Positions 45,019 through 55,394 of a stretch of 64,000 nt of DNA are shown in pieces. The translations under genes were made by a program, and so were the position numbers. Source of the stretch: Neoceratodus forsteri (taxonomy: Eukaryota > Chordata > Ceratodontiformes > Ceratodontidae); assembly GCA_016271365.2 (NCBI GenBank), contig CM057454.1, forward strand, positions 1,166,753,055 to 1,166,817,054, given 5' to 3'. The notes under the pieces are model-generated. The model did not search any database and was not told where the DNA came from. It saw only the letters and a program-made list of their open reading frames with translations. The first letter of the stretch is position 1; the number at the start of each line of letters is the position of its first letter.

Positions 45019-46286
45019 TTACCTGTGTTGTGCATAGTGCTCCTCTGTGATGGTGTCCTGGTGCAGCTGGGCCTGCCGGATCAGTCGGGGGTCCCGCCGT
45101 CCTAGTGGGGGCTGCTCATCACCATCAACACTGGCACCACTGGCGTCCCCATTGCTGTCCCCCTCTTCAACCTGTACGGCTATCCCATAGTCTTTGGCCA
45201 TGTTGTGCAGGATGCAAAAGGCCAGGAATATACCACAGGCCTTTTGGGGTCTGTACTGTAGGGCACCGCCGGAGGTGTCTAGGCATCGGAAGCATGCCTT
45301 GAGCATCCCAAACACCTGCTCTATGATGTTGCGTGTGGAAACATGTGCCTCATTATAGCATTGCTGCAATGGGGTCATGGGGCACCGGTTCGGTGTGAGC
45401 AGCCAGAGATGGAGTGGGTATCCGCTGTCACCTGTGTGGAGATAGTGGAGATCAGTCTCATGTTCAGGTCCATATTGCCCATATCCCTGTGTGCCACTAC
45501 CATGGCACCTGTGGCATTCCCACCCTTGCCCCGAGTTTGCATTCCATACATGTGTACTCACCCACTAGATGTCCTGTGGGAATGTCCCCACTCTCGAATT
45601 GATGGCACAGTGCAGAATGACACCATATGAAGGCATCATGTGCTCCGCCAGGGTGTGTGGCACAGACATTGATTATACGCCCAGTGGCATCACACACCAC
45701 CTAGCAGTTGACACTGGAGAATCCCTTTCTGTTCCTATATGCGCGCCCATAAGGGCCAGGTGGCGTTCGAATGGCCACATGGGTGCAGTCTATGGCCCCT
45801 AGCACGCCAGGCATACGTGCTACCCTGTGGAACTCCTGCATGTTTGCTGTACGCTCTGCCATGGTGCTGGGGAAATGGATGTACTCCGCAGCATGTGGCA
45901 GCAGTGCGCTGAGGAATTGGGTGAGGATGCGTGACGTGGCCGACTGTGTGATGCCTGTGGTGTCCCCTGTCGGCCTCTGGAAGGTGCCCGTGGTGAGCAG
46001 GCACATGCAGGCTGTCACCTTGGTCTCCACCGACAGAGCGTGACTCCGTCGATGAGGGTGCCTGCATCACATCACTGCACAGCTCACAGAGCCGTCTCAG
46101 TATTTCCCTGTTCAGGCAGTACCGGCCCACGATCTCTACATCTGTGTACAGCTCAAAGCTGATGCGAGCACGGTACTGCCTGTTGGGGGCATACCACCGA
46201 CGGGCCCTTCCATGGCCACGTCCCCCTGCAGCATGCATTCTCACCCCCCTCATTACAGCTTCCATGTGGAAGCTGGCACTGTCCAT
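45019..46286 (-). pseudogene. HARBI1-like DDE transposase, two exons, two lesions
   Basis: Minus strand. Exon 1 (46286-45562) begins MDSASFHMEAVMRGVRM. It has the N-terminal region (FELYTDVEIVGRYCL), a helix-turn-helix-like part (CLLTTGTFQRPTGDTTGIT) and the first catalytic block GVLGAIDCTHVAIRTP, then VVCDATGRIINVCATHPGGA. A 130-bp intron (45432-45561, GTGAGT...CACACAG) restores GDSGYPL, the second Asp block. Exon 2 continues CYNEAHVSTRNIIEQVFGML (catalytic Glu) and YRPQKACGIFLAFCILHN, ending at 45019. These are the DDE_Tnp_4 signatures of Harbinger transposases, which cut and paste the element. Lesions: a frame shift near 46038 and an in-frame stop near 45701. The catalytic residues themselves look intact. 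Confidence 0.88.
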
Positions 46287-46761
46287 CTCTCTGGCTTCTG
46301 AACCCCCCCGGGCTGGTGTTGCTGTGTTACCCCCGCTGTCCTCACTGCTACTTCCACTGCACCGGGCACCCCCCTCTGGCCTCTACAGCCTATGGCCCAC
46401 GCTTTCCTTGCCTGCCCTAGCCTATCTGTTGTCTGTCTGTCTGTCTGTCTCTCTCTTTCTCTCTCCCCACCTTGGCAGCCTTGTAGCGTTCTTGCGCCGC
46501 TTCCTTGAGCCTTTTTATTTTGGCTCATTTCCGCTAATGCTCAATTTCCGGCTGTGCCGCTATTGCGCATCGCGCAAGTCTTTGAATATCGCATTGCACT
46601 CTTATGCATGGATCCACCCCCTTCGGTTGCGCATGCCTTCATTTTCATTGCGCTGTTGCTCAGCATGTTTTTGGTGGCGCAACTGCCTCCTTCTGAATAT
46701 CGCAAAATGGCGCAATTTTGGACTTGCGCTTGTGCAACCCTGTTGCGCATGGCGCAACCCT

Positions 46762-46777
46762 TTTGAATATCCGGGCC
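46762..46777 (-). repeat. Harbinger right TIR
   Basis: 16 bp complementary to the left TIR, next to ATG. Inward copies of GAATATCGC lie at about 46586 and 46696. Confidence 0.92.
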
Positions 46778-47199
46778 ATGGTCTTTATCCTGTAACACCC
46801 CCCCCCAACTCAGGCCGAAACAGTGTGTACTTCAGTTACTAGGCAACTAACAGGGGGACTGCCGAGGGGCAGCTCTCTATCACTGCATCCAATGCATTGG
46901 ATTTGGTGGTAGCTAGTGATTGACGTCCCACTGTGACTGCCCATTGACTCAGTGCTTAAAACATGAATAATACTAATGTGAAGCACAGAACATTAACAGT
47001 GCTGCAACACACAAAATGGACAGCAAATAGGTAAGAGAAAATCTTTATGGACCTATTGTGGTCCATTCCTTCAAGCCAGTAAGATAAAGATTGAAATAAG
47101 TGTCTGTTTTATTATTAATAGCTTCAGAAACTAAAACTAAGAAATGAGAGAAAATACTCAGAGACAGTGGGCAGACCAGAAAGTCTAGAGCCCAAGTAT

Positions 47200-47306
47200 T
47201 GGAGGGAAGGGGGCTGCTACAGTATAAGGGCTGTCAGCTAAACAATTGAGCAGACTCGATAGACCAAAAGGCCTTTATCTGCTGGCAAGTTCATATGTTC
47301 ATGAGT
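47200..47306 (+). mobile_element. CR1-like 3' tail, second subfamily
   Basis: CAGACTCGATAGACCAAAAG, then CCTTTATCTGCTGGCA and TTCATATGTTCATGAG: the 3' end of the CR1-like subfamily seen in longer form on the minus strand at 48975-49490. Confidence 0.65.
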
Positions 47307-47399
47307 ACAAGGTATGTAAAAAATTAGCAATTCACTGAGTAAAACAGAACTGAGAGCAGTAACCAGATGTTTTCATAAGAGAATTTTAAAGTGAATAAT

Positions 47400-48120
47400 A
47401 AACTGTATAAACAGGGAACATGATAACAGTAACTAGCTGACAGTTTGGACAGAAACAATATCGGAAATATAAATTGTATAAACACTGAAAGAAAAGTCAG
47501 ATGGAAATATGTACATAAGAGGATCGTTAGCAGATAATGCAGAAATGTTGAATGTGATGAATACCTGATATACTGTAGAGGACCTATTTTTTGCTGGAAC
47601 AAAATGTTCACTATATTCACTATTTTGAAAATCCAGTGAAAATATATACTATCTTTGACACAGTAGCTTGCTCTTGCACTTCAGCTAAATTAAACTGCTG
47701 TGAAAATGTTGGAGCGGATGAAACAGTGAAATTTAAGGGCAGTGAATTCATTGTCTTTTACAGTATATATGAGTAATGCAAAGCATATGTACATAAGACA
47801 ATCATTAGCGGATGATGCAGAAATGATGTATGTGATGAATACTGTATGTATATGAGCAAGGCTAAGCATGCAGGACAGTTCATACAATGAAGTAATAGAA
47901 AGTGAAAGTGGTAACAGGAACTAGCTGACTGCTTAAACAGAAACAGTGTTGTAAAAAAATGATATAAACATTGAAAGCAAGATAAGATAGAAATATATAT
48001 GTGAGAGAATGTCTAGCAGGTGACACAGAAATGTTTAATGTGATGACTATTTTATCCATATTAGCAGAGCTGAGATTGTGAAACCGTACACAATGAAGCA
48101 ATAGAAACCTTTGGGAAATG
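47400..48120. repeat. diverged direct repeats
   Basis: Units near 47420-47580, 47780-47870 and 47910-48060 share ACTAGCTGAC, CAGAAACA, TATAAACA(C/T)TGAAAG and CAGAAATG(T/A)T blocks in the same order. Spacing is irregular, so this is an old duplicated repeat rather than a clean satellite. Confidence 0.5.
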
Positions 48121-48289
48121 CTAAAATCATCAACAGAAGACATGATAAAAATGTGCAGTATGAACTATAAGCTCCTAAAGGGGCAAAAAGATTATGAACA
48201 AAAACTTAATTGTGAAAAAATAGAAAAATATCATCTACAATACTGTCTAAAATGTATTTGAAGGCATTTTAGTAATATTTTTTATTTAG

Positions 48290-48712
48290 CTTTTTGTTGA
48301 CCAGGTAAGTGCACTAGACAAATCCTGCCTATTTTCAGGCACGACCTGGGGGAGGGGGGATACAGATGCATGCCAACTGACCTTGAACCAGATTAAGCTG
48401 TTGGTGGTATTTTTTTAGTGAATGAGGGAAATTTGGCCAGGACACCGGGGAAATTCCCCTGCTCTTTTCGATAAGTGCCATGGGATCTTTAACATCCACC
48501 TGAACTACCACCAATCCAGGCAGATGGGACCTCAGTTTAACGTCTCGTCCGAAAGACGGCACCTCGGAAATGCAGCACCCCTCTCATGCTGCATTACAGT
48601 GTTAGTACTGGGATATTAACCCAAGTGCCAGATGTGGGAACTGAACCCACAGCCTTCTGATCTCCCGGACTCAGAGGCGAGTGTGCTACCTACTGAGCCA
48701 CTGACACTGACA
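48290..48712 (-). mobile_element. V-SINE (tRNA-headed, conserved core)
   Basis: Minus strand, 5' to 3': tRNA-like head with A box TGGCTCAGTAGG (48689-48700) and B box GGTTCAGTTCC (48637-48647). Then the V-SINE central core with GACGTTAAACTGAGGTCCC, GATCCCATGGCACTTATCG and CCGGTGTCCTGGCC. Then an L2-like tail (ACCAGATT complement, ending near 48290). V-SINEs (HE1 of sharks, Lun1 of lungfish and relatives) are Pol III transcripts moved by a partner LINE through the shared tail. The head and core are well kept. Confidence 0.85.
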
Positions 48713-48974
48713 TATGCATAGTAAAGAAATGTAACAAGAAAAAGCCATTCAGAATGCAACTTCTAGTTGATGAATAACATTAAAACAAATGGCAATAAGG
48801 AACTGAAGAGACTTTTTTGCCCATTTAAGAAAAGAAATAATGCTGAACCAGGATAAAAATCAGTAACGGATAGAGCTCACTATCAAAAGAAATAAATAGA
48901 TAGGTAGGTATATATAGTAAGTATTTTATATATATAAGCTCCCATTTCCAGAGACTCTAGGCACTGTACACATG

Positions 48975-49490
48975 AACATACAAATCTGCCAGCAGATAAA
49001 GGCATTATGGTCTATCGAGTCTGCTCAAGTGTGTAGCTAGCAACCCTTATACTGCAGTTGCTCCTCTCTCCCCTCCCTTGACCCTCCCTATTACCCTATC
49101 CCATCCCCTTTTGAAACAGTTCGCTGTTTTACAGGATACCACTTCTGCAGGAAACTCCTTCCACCCAGACACCACTCTCCCTATAAAAAAGTGTCTTCTC
49201 ATTTCCCAACTGAACTTTACCTCCTCCAATCTGAGATCATGACCTCAAGTGTCCTTACCCTCCTTAACTTGAATAGTCCTTCCATGCCTGTCTTCTTTAT
49301 TTCCTTCATCTACTTGAAGGTTTCAATCATATCCCCCCATCTGTCCTCTTCTCCAGCGAGTACATGTTTAACTCCCTCAGCCTACTCACATAGGGTATGT
49401 CCTCTAGTCCCTGGCTCATTTTTGCTGCCCTACACTGTACCCCCTCCAGTAACTTAATGTTCCTCTTCAAGTATGGGTGCCAGTACTGCA
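48975..49490 (-). mobile_element. CR1-like 3' end, second subfamily
   Basis: Minus-strand peptides RLRELNMYSLEKRTDGGI and FSWEMRRHFFIGRVVSGWKE match the CR1 C-terminus (LKELNMYSLEER; NFFAERVVDKWN). The 3' tail is TTTATCTGCTGGCAGATTTG and TATGTTCATG. Non-functional fragment. Confidence 0.78.
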
Positions 49491-49534
49491 AGATATATAA
49501 TGTGTATGTATATAACAATACACCTGGGAGCATA

Positions 49535-50180
49535 GTATTCATCTATCTATCTATCCCAATAAATTACAAAATTAGTTATTGAACACTTGCTGGAATAAAT
49601 ATGTCTTCAGGCCCTTCCTAAAAGCTTCTACTGAGGGAGCCTCCTTTAAATAAACAGGTAAGGAGTTAGACAGTGTAGACGCAGCCACCGAGAACACTGT
49701 ATCCCTGGGAGCTCCAAGAAGACCTTCCCTGGCAGAATGGAGTGCCTGGAGTGGATGGCAGGGGATAAGGAGATCTTGCAGATAGACAGGTCCCATCTCA
49801 TGCAGGGTCTTGTAGGTCAGGAGCCCTATCTTGAAGACAGTCCTCCACCTGACAGGCAGCCAGTGCAGTTCATGGAAGACTGGGATGATATGCTCACTTC
49901 TTCTTACCCCTGTCAATCATCTTGCTGCCACATTCTGCATCAGATGCAGCCTGCAAAGGTTGCCTCCTGATAAGCTTAGGTACAGGCCATTACAGTAGTC
50001 CAACCTGGAAGTGACGAAAACATGTACCAGTGTGGTCAGGTTTTCAGGTGGGATCAGGGCTTGAATTTGGGCAATATTCCTAAGATAATAAAATCCACTC
50101 TTGGCCACAGCCAACACCTGAGCATCAAGCATCAAACTATCATCCAGAATCATGCCCAAATCCTTCACCTGTCTAGACGG
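49535..50180 (-). mobile_element. L2-clade LINE C-terminus with (GATA)n tail
   Basis: Minus strand: MKDLGMILDDSLMLDAQVL, FVTSRLDYCNGLYLSLSG and LHLMQNVAARM, then HIIPVFHELHWLPVRWRTVF and LQDLLIPCHP, ending FRKGLKTYLF (LKTYLF is common at L2 ends). The 3' UTR closes with a GATAGATAGAT run at 49540-49553. The frames are fairly open but the copy is strongly 5'-truncated. Confidence 0.82.
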
Positions 50181-50640
50181 GGTAAAGGTAACACCTATCT
50201 ACCTACACCACAGGTAAATAAACATTTTGAAGCTGATGAAAAATGTGTGGTTGACATTAGACTACATTATGTCTTGCTGTTTTGGGAGAAGTGAGCCACT
50301 GTAATTCAGAGTCTGAATTAATTTTTTTATAAACAGTAATTTAAAAAATCAGCACTGATAAATAAAATAAAACTAAGAAACTTTTTTAGCACTGTCAGAC
50401 TTGTAGTGGATTGGAATAGAAGTACCATATTTCTTTTGAAAGTAGAAATAACATATTCTTTTGCATTATGAGATGATGTACGTTATTTATGCATTTACCA
50501 CAGATCCCAGCCCCTGAGGAAGCCCATACAGGATGAAACGTGCAATATTAGGGGATCAATATGTCAATGAGATACTACAATAAAACATCTACTATATACT
50601 TGGAATGTGTGGCTGGATTTTATGAACCTTTTTGAATTAT
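50181..50640. other. short unassigned stretch
   Basis: No gene. It contains a hammerhead-like core at 50514-50539 and AATAAAACATC at about 50579, so it may be the end of a retroelement such as a Penelope-like element. Only the motif is visible. Confidence 0.4.
50514..50539 (+). ncRNA. possible degenerate hammerhead ribozyme core
   Basis: CTGAGGA (fits CUGANGA) is followed after a 14-base imperfect stem II (AGCCCATACAGGAT) by GAAAC and GT. The CTGANGA-AGCCC...GAAAC arrangement is known for hammerheads of retroelements. Position 17 is G where active forms need A, C or U, and stem II is poorly paired, so activity is unlikely. Confidence 0.35.
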
Positions 50641-50649
50641 GAACCTTCT

Positions 50650-52440
50650 GTATACCAGCCCCAAAAACAACAAAAGTAGGACCAATAATTGAAGGGCACC
50701 CACTGAAACTCTCTTTACTACTGCAGCTGGGATGCTGCAGTCTACATCTGGCAGATCGAAATCACCAACCAGTAGCACCTCCTCTTTAGCTGTCAACATA
50801 CGGATGAATCCAACTAGAACCCTGTCCACCTCCTCCCCCTGTGCTGGAGGTCTGTATATCATGCCCATGTGAATAGCATTGCTGTTGCCCATCTCAATGG
50901 TGACCCAAAGTACCTCTGCTCCCTCATGCATTCCCTGTATCTCAGTTGCCCTAATATCCTTCCTGACATAAAGAGCCACCCCCGCTCTTTATACCTCCCT
51001 TCTAAACAGAGTACAAACTGGTACTGCTACATTCTAGTAACGGTTTCCAGTATACCATGTTTCAATAATACTACAATGTCCAGGACAGCCCCATTACCGT
51101 GGCCACCAGGTCTGGAATTTTATTCCCTAGGCTGTGGGCACCGGTATACGTGGGCATCCATGTCCTGCCATTTGTCCTTTCATCATCCTCTGTGCTGTTT
51201 TGTTGCTTCCTCTGTTTGTTCTTCCTCTTTTCAACTCCCTTTCTCCTGTACTTTACTGTTCCCCTTTTTTTGAGTTTTGTTTCTTCTGGCAATACCATAA
51301 CTTTATGGTACTCCATGTTGACTTCACTGTCCTGTGGGAATGGGTAGTTTGGTTTCCCCTTTATCCTTCGCTACTTCTCCTTTGCTAGTTTAAATGCTAG
51401 CCAATGAAGCATTTAAACTGTTCACTGAGGACAATGGTCCCCTCACTGGACATGTGTAGGCTGCCCCCCTTGTACAGGGTCACATTCTTCCAGGTGGGTC
51501 CCCAGTTCCCAATGAAGCTGAAACCTTTTTCTCTGCACCGGCTCTCAAGTCAAACATTGATATCTGTGGTGCATATGTTCCTAACCTCCCCCTTGTCGTG
51601 GACAGGCAGCACTCCCAAGAAGGTCAATGAATTTGCTACCTGAAGAAGGCCCCTCCCTAACTTTCTGAACTCCTCCTGCACCCTTACTATTCCTGCCTTG
51701 TTTACAGCAAGTTCATCTGTCCCCAGATGGACAATGACATCAAGCGTCCCTTGCCTCACTACTGCATTAGCAATTCTCTGGATCCTCTCCCCATTCCTCT
51801 GAGCTGTGCTTCCTGGTAATCACTTTACCTCCCTTTCCTTCACTGTTCATGTCCCCAATTCCAATCTACAAACTATGGAGTCCCTCACTAGGAGAAGCTT
51901 CTTCTTCCTTTGGGGTCCACTTCCACTGACCTGTGGGGTTCTCTTCTATAGAACCTGCTCATCCATCATGGTCTCAAATCTGGGTATCCTAGTGGGATCC
52001 TCCCACTCCTCCAAAACTGTGAAAGAGTTTCTTAGTTGCACTGGGTGGGGATGGTCTTTTCATCCACCTGCCTTGCTTTCCCTGAGCCTACTGTAGTTCA
52101 CACCCTGCTTTTGCTGGTCTTCCTTTGAGATAGTAGGTGTAGACTTGGTGGCCCCCTGGGTGGGGGAGTAAATTCCCTGCAACTTGTTCAAGTAGGCCTA
52201 GAGGCTGGCATTATCTGCTCTTCAGCCCAGAGAGGTGACTGCTGATGGGGTAGCACTGCAATTCCTAGAATGTCCTTCTGTAAATTACTGCTCCACATCA
52301 ATTTCACTGCACTGTACCACTCTTAACATGATTCCTGCTTCTGTCTGCCCAAGTCACTGTTAGGGAACCTCATGTCCCCTTAGTACTGTAACCACTTTCC
52401 TAGGGACTACCAGAACTCTCCCCAAATTATTTTGTTCTTT
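50650..52440 (-). mobile_element. CR1 LINE 5' part: ORF1 esterase and start of ORF2
   Basis: Minus strand: the esterase blocks LLLVRDSIVCRLELG (GDS changed to RDS, about 51.9 kb) and LDVIVHLGTDELAVNKAG (LGTND changed to LGTDE, about 51.7 kb). Then the start of ORF2 (HSLGNKIPDLVATVM, about 51.1 kb), MALYVRKDI, MIYRPPAQGEEVDRVLVGF and VLLVGDFDLPDVDCS (endonuclease, about 50.76 kb). It stops near 50650, so the 3' part is missing. Multiple stops. The right boundary is approximate. Confidence 0.72.
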
Positions 52441-54164
52441 TATATACAGTAGCAGTCTTAAGGAGATATGCTCCCAGCTTATGCAGCATTGCCGGGCTGC
52501 CTTCTATGCTAACCCACCCTATTTTGCATCTGAGCAGGAAGTTGTCACACCTTCCTGCCTAAATGATATCAGACATATGAGAGACAATCAGATTTACCTT
52601 GATTACATGGCAACAGTGAAAAAAAAATCAAGAAATAAAAGGGAAAGTCATTTTATCAGAAATGTTACCAGTCCCTAGGGCAAATGACAGAATCAATCGG
52701 AAAATATTAAGAGTGAATAACTGGCTCTGAAGATGGTGCCTAATGCAAGGTATTGAGTGCATAAAGACATGGGAGCTGTATCATCATGATAAAACATTTT
52801 ATGGTAAGGACGAGTTACACCTTAACAGGAGGGACAAGTTCAAGCTGGGAAAATACTTACAGAAAGAATTGATAAACATTTAAAAAGATTGACTCAGGGA
52901 GAGGAGTGCATAGTACTCTACATGAAAAATTTTGTGATGAACCATCAAGGAATACCACTATTCTTGGGACAGGCAGGTATAACATCAGACTAAGTAATAA
53001 AGTGTACAAAACAAAATAGGAAATAAAACTTCTCTTAATAAATGCCAAAAGTATAAAAAATAAAATGGACGAATTGCAGTTTATTATACAAACCAGGAAT
53101 ATAGGCACATGTGGCATCATCGAAACCTGGATGTGACCAGACAATTGGTTATAAAATATACAGGGTGATGATCTTTTTTATAAACACAGAGAAAATAGAA
53201 AAGAAGGGGGTATGTCTCTGTATTGCTTCACATTTAAAAGCTCAGCTACTCACCATTCAAAGTAATGACACTGTTATAATTGAACAAGTTTGGGTAAGAT
53301 TTAAGACAGTAAACAGAAACCTCAAACTGCGAGTTTGTTACAGGTCCCCAAGTTTAAATGAACAAGAAAATGCAGCTTCCCTAGATACATTAGAAAACAT
53401 GAATGTGTTGCACTTGTAATGGGGGGTCTTTAATTTCCCAAAGATTGAGTGGAACAGCTGTACTGGTCACGGTCTTCTAGAGAACAGTTTATAGAAATAT
53501 GTTTAAGTAATGACCTAGAACAGTATAGAATAACAGGAACAAGAGAATCCAACACTTTAGAATTGATACTAAGTAATATTGAAGGGGGCACTACTGATGT
53601 ATGCACACTACAGCCTATAAGCAACATCGACTATAATATGGCAGCATGTGTCTTGAAAGAAGTTTATCTTAGAAAAATAAATGGTATAACACAGATAAGA
53701 AATTATGAAAAGGCCAGTTTATTTGAAATGAAACAATTTCTTAATAAATTGGAACTGGAAAGATGACTTCAGAAATACAATTATTGATAAAACTTGGCAG
53801 AAAATTAAGGAAAAAATGTATGTGTGTGTGTGTGGACAAATTTGTCCCACTAACAAAAAAATATAATAACCGAAGACGTATTCCCAAATGGTTCAATAAA
53901 ATAATACAAAAATGAATAAAAGTTAGAAATACGGCAAATAAAAAGTATAAAACAGACTTATCTGTGTTAAGAAGGGACAGATATACTCAGCTTGTTAAAA
54001 AATGTAAAAAGGCAAAAAGGTATGCTAAGACCAAATCTGAATTAGCATTAGCCAGGAATAAAAATGACTGTAAAACATTTTATAGTGTATGTTGGAACGT
54101 TGTAATACATCAAAATCCATCTGTCTCAAAACTGTTGACCTGCATCAGGCACATCATTCTGTGT

Positions 54165-54204
54165 TGTTATGCTGCAGTAGCTACGTGGCTACTGCAGCAT
54201 AACA
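54165..54204. repeat. perfect 17-bp palindrome
   Basis: Arms TGTTATGCTGCAGTAGC (54165-54181) and its complement (54188-54204) around TACGTG. Confidence 0.95.
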
Positions 54205-54282
54205 GCATAGAAATGTTGCATGCGACTCTCCTTGCGATCATTCGAGCTGTCCCAGCATCTGTCAGTTGGCACTAGTAAATTT

Positions 54283-54776
54283 CTTTTTTTTTTTGTCATT
54301 TGCCCGGATCCCATGGCTTCGGAGGAGGCATCATACCTCCTCCTACTCCATCCGCAAGGGCAATCCCCCAAGCCATCCCTTCCCCAGTTTCATTTGTGCA
54401 TGTAGGGACAGGGGTGTTTACATTTTTCCCCAGTTTTTCTCCCACCCACCTGGGACGCCTGCATGTAGGACATGAGTCCAGGCTGACGACATGCTGATGC
54501 ATGCCGACTGCTGTGTTAACAGTGTCCCCCCTCCCTGACTCCAGTAGAGCCACCAGTGCCCTGAAAGCCCATGCTTCCACCAGCTTCAGGGGCGTCTGGT
54601 GCTAGAAGCACCCCTGGTATCCCAACCCAGAGGGAGGAGAACATCTGTAGGGATGCTCAATCCTCCTTCACCACATCGACCCCCAGCGACCCAAGTCCGT
54701 TTCCGAACCTGGGTCACCAGCATAGTGCGAGGTGTGGCATCTAGTGCCTCAACCCTCAGTGCCACTGGGCCAGCCA
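54283..54776 (-). mobile_element. tRNA-derived SINE with poly(A) tail, copy Y
   Basis: Direct repeat GCACTAGTAAATTT / GCACTAGTCAGTTT (54269-54282 and 54777-54790). T run at 54284-54294 = poly(A) on minus. The minus-strand head has an A-box-like TGGCCCAGTGG and a B-box-like GGTTCGGAAAC. Around the B box it shares GGTGACCC(G/A)GGTTCGG and GGAC..GGGTC with copy X at 24454-24985. The bodies differ more, so they may be related subfamilies. Confidence 0.68.
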
Positions 54777-54790
54777 GCACTAGTCAGTTT

Positions 54791-55394
54791 AAACAGTAAA
54801 CCAGCCGCTGACAGTAATTTTCATAACAGCAAAAAAGCATAGCTGTCCCTTTTTTTTTCAAAAGCTTCATCCGATCAGGAAAAATTCTTCCTTGAGCAAG
54901 AAAAATGTTTTTGAAGGCTCAAATGTTTGTCTCCTTATTACTGCACTGGTCGTGGTGAGTGTGTGGTTTGATTTTGTCCCCGCTTGTACTGTGTGTATGT
55001 ATTTTGTCTCCTCTTGTGCTTCTTTTGGGGATTCTGCCACTGTTTGTGCTGGTTGTGGCATCCTACACTATAAAAGATAATGGATACCACCCCCATTGTT
55101 AACAAGCGTGCCGTTGTATCTTGAGGTTGCCCCTAGTGACAGAACCTTTTGAGGTTTTTATTGTCTCCAGGGACAATCTCTCGATACAACAACACGCTGT
55201 TAATGATGGGGAGGTATCCATTATCCTCTATATAACTGTGTGGCAGTCTGAGAAAAATGAATAATCCAGTTTCTTCAACAATTGAAAAAGATGTACTATA
55301 CGATAAAGAATAGAATATAGCAAACAAGTTAAAAACTTATTTTACTAGCCTTTTCCACAACAAGGATAGTGACAGCGGGAGAAACCTTGATTAG
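54791..55394. other. unassigned DNA with a foldback element
   Basis: No gene. It holds the 148-bp foldback at 55077-55224; the rest shows no recognisable repeat. Confidence 0.45.
55077..55224. mobile_element. foldback MITE-like element, 148 bp
   Basis: Terminal inverted repeats ATAATGGATACC / GGTATCCATTAT open a hairpin whose arms pair with some mismatches over about 70 bases (CCCCAT, GTTGTATC and GAG blocks repeat inverted) to an apex near 55152. No coding capacity. Likely a miniature DNA transposon; superfamily unknown. Confidence 0.75.

Larger units (their letters stand above)
33689..46780. mobile_element. PIF/Harbinger DNA transposon with three genes, nested insertions
   Basis: Ends are perfect 16-bp TIRs, GGCCCGGATATTCAAA at 33692-33707 and its complement at 46762-46777. 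They are flanked by the 3-bp direct repeat ATG (33689-33691 and 46778-46780); a 3-bp TSD is the hallmark of PIF/Harbinger. Inside are a minus-strand Myb/SANT-like gene, a CpG-rich gap, a plus-strand Myb/SANT-like gene and a minus-strand HARBI1-like DDE transposase. A complete CR1 (34284-39894) and a CR1 fragment (40842-41437) have landed in it. Removing them leaves roughly 6.9 kb. All three genes carry at least one disabling change, so this copy is inactive on its own but young enough to read clearly. Confidence 0.9.
46781..48290. other. no gene; AT-rich with diverged repeats
   Basis: Continuation of the sequence into which the Harbinger inserted (flank starts GTCTTTATCCTGTAACA and a C run). 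It holds a short CR1 tail (47200-47306) and three diverged repeat units (47400-48120). No coding region was supported. Confidence 0.45.

Noticed and set aside
43800..45100. Several overlapping open frames on both strands
   Set aside because: GC-rich repeat DNA opens all six frames; only the frames with Myb-like or DDE transposase motifs were kept.
48600..48712. Functional tRNA gene
   Set aside because: A and B boxes are present but the cloverleaf is not intact and the sequence continues into the V-SINE core.
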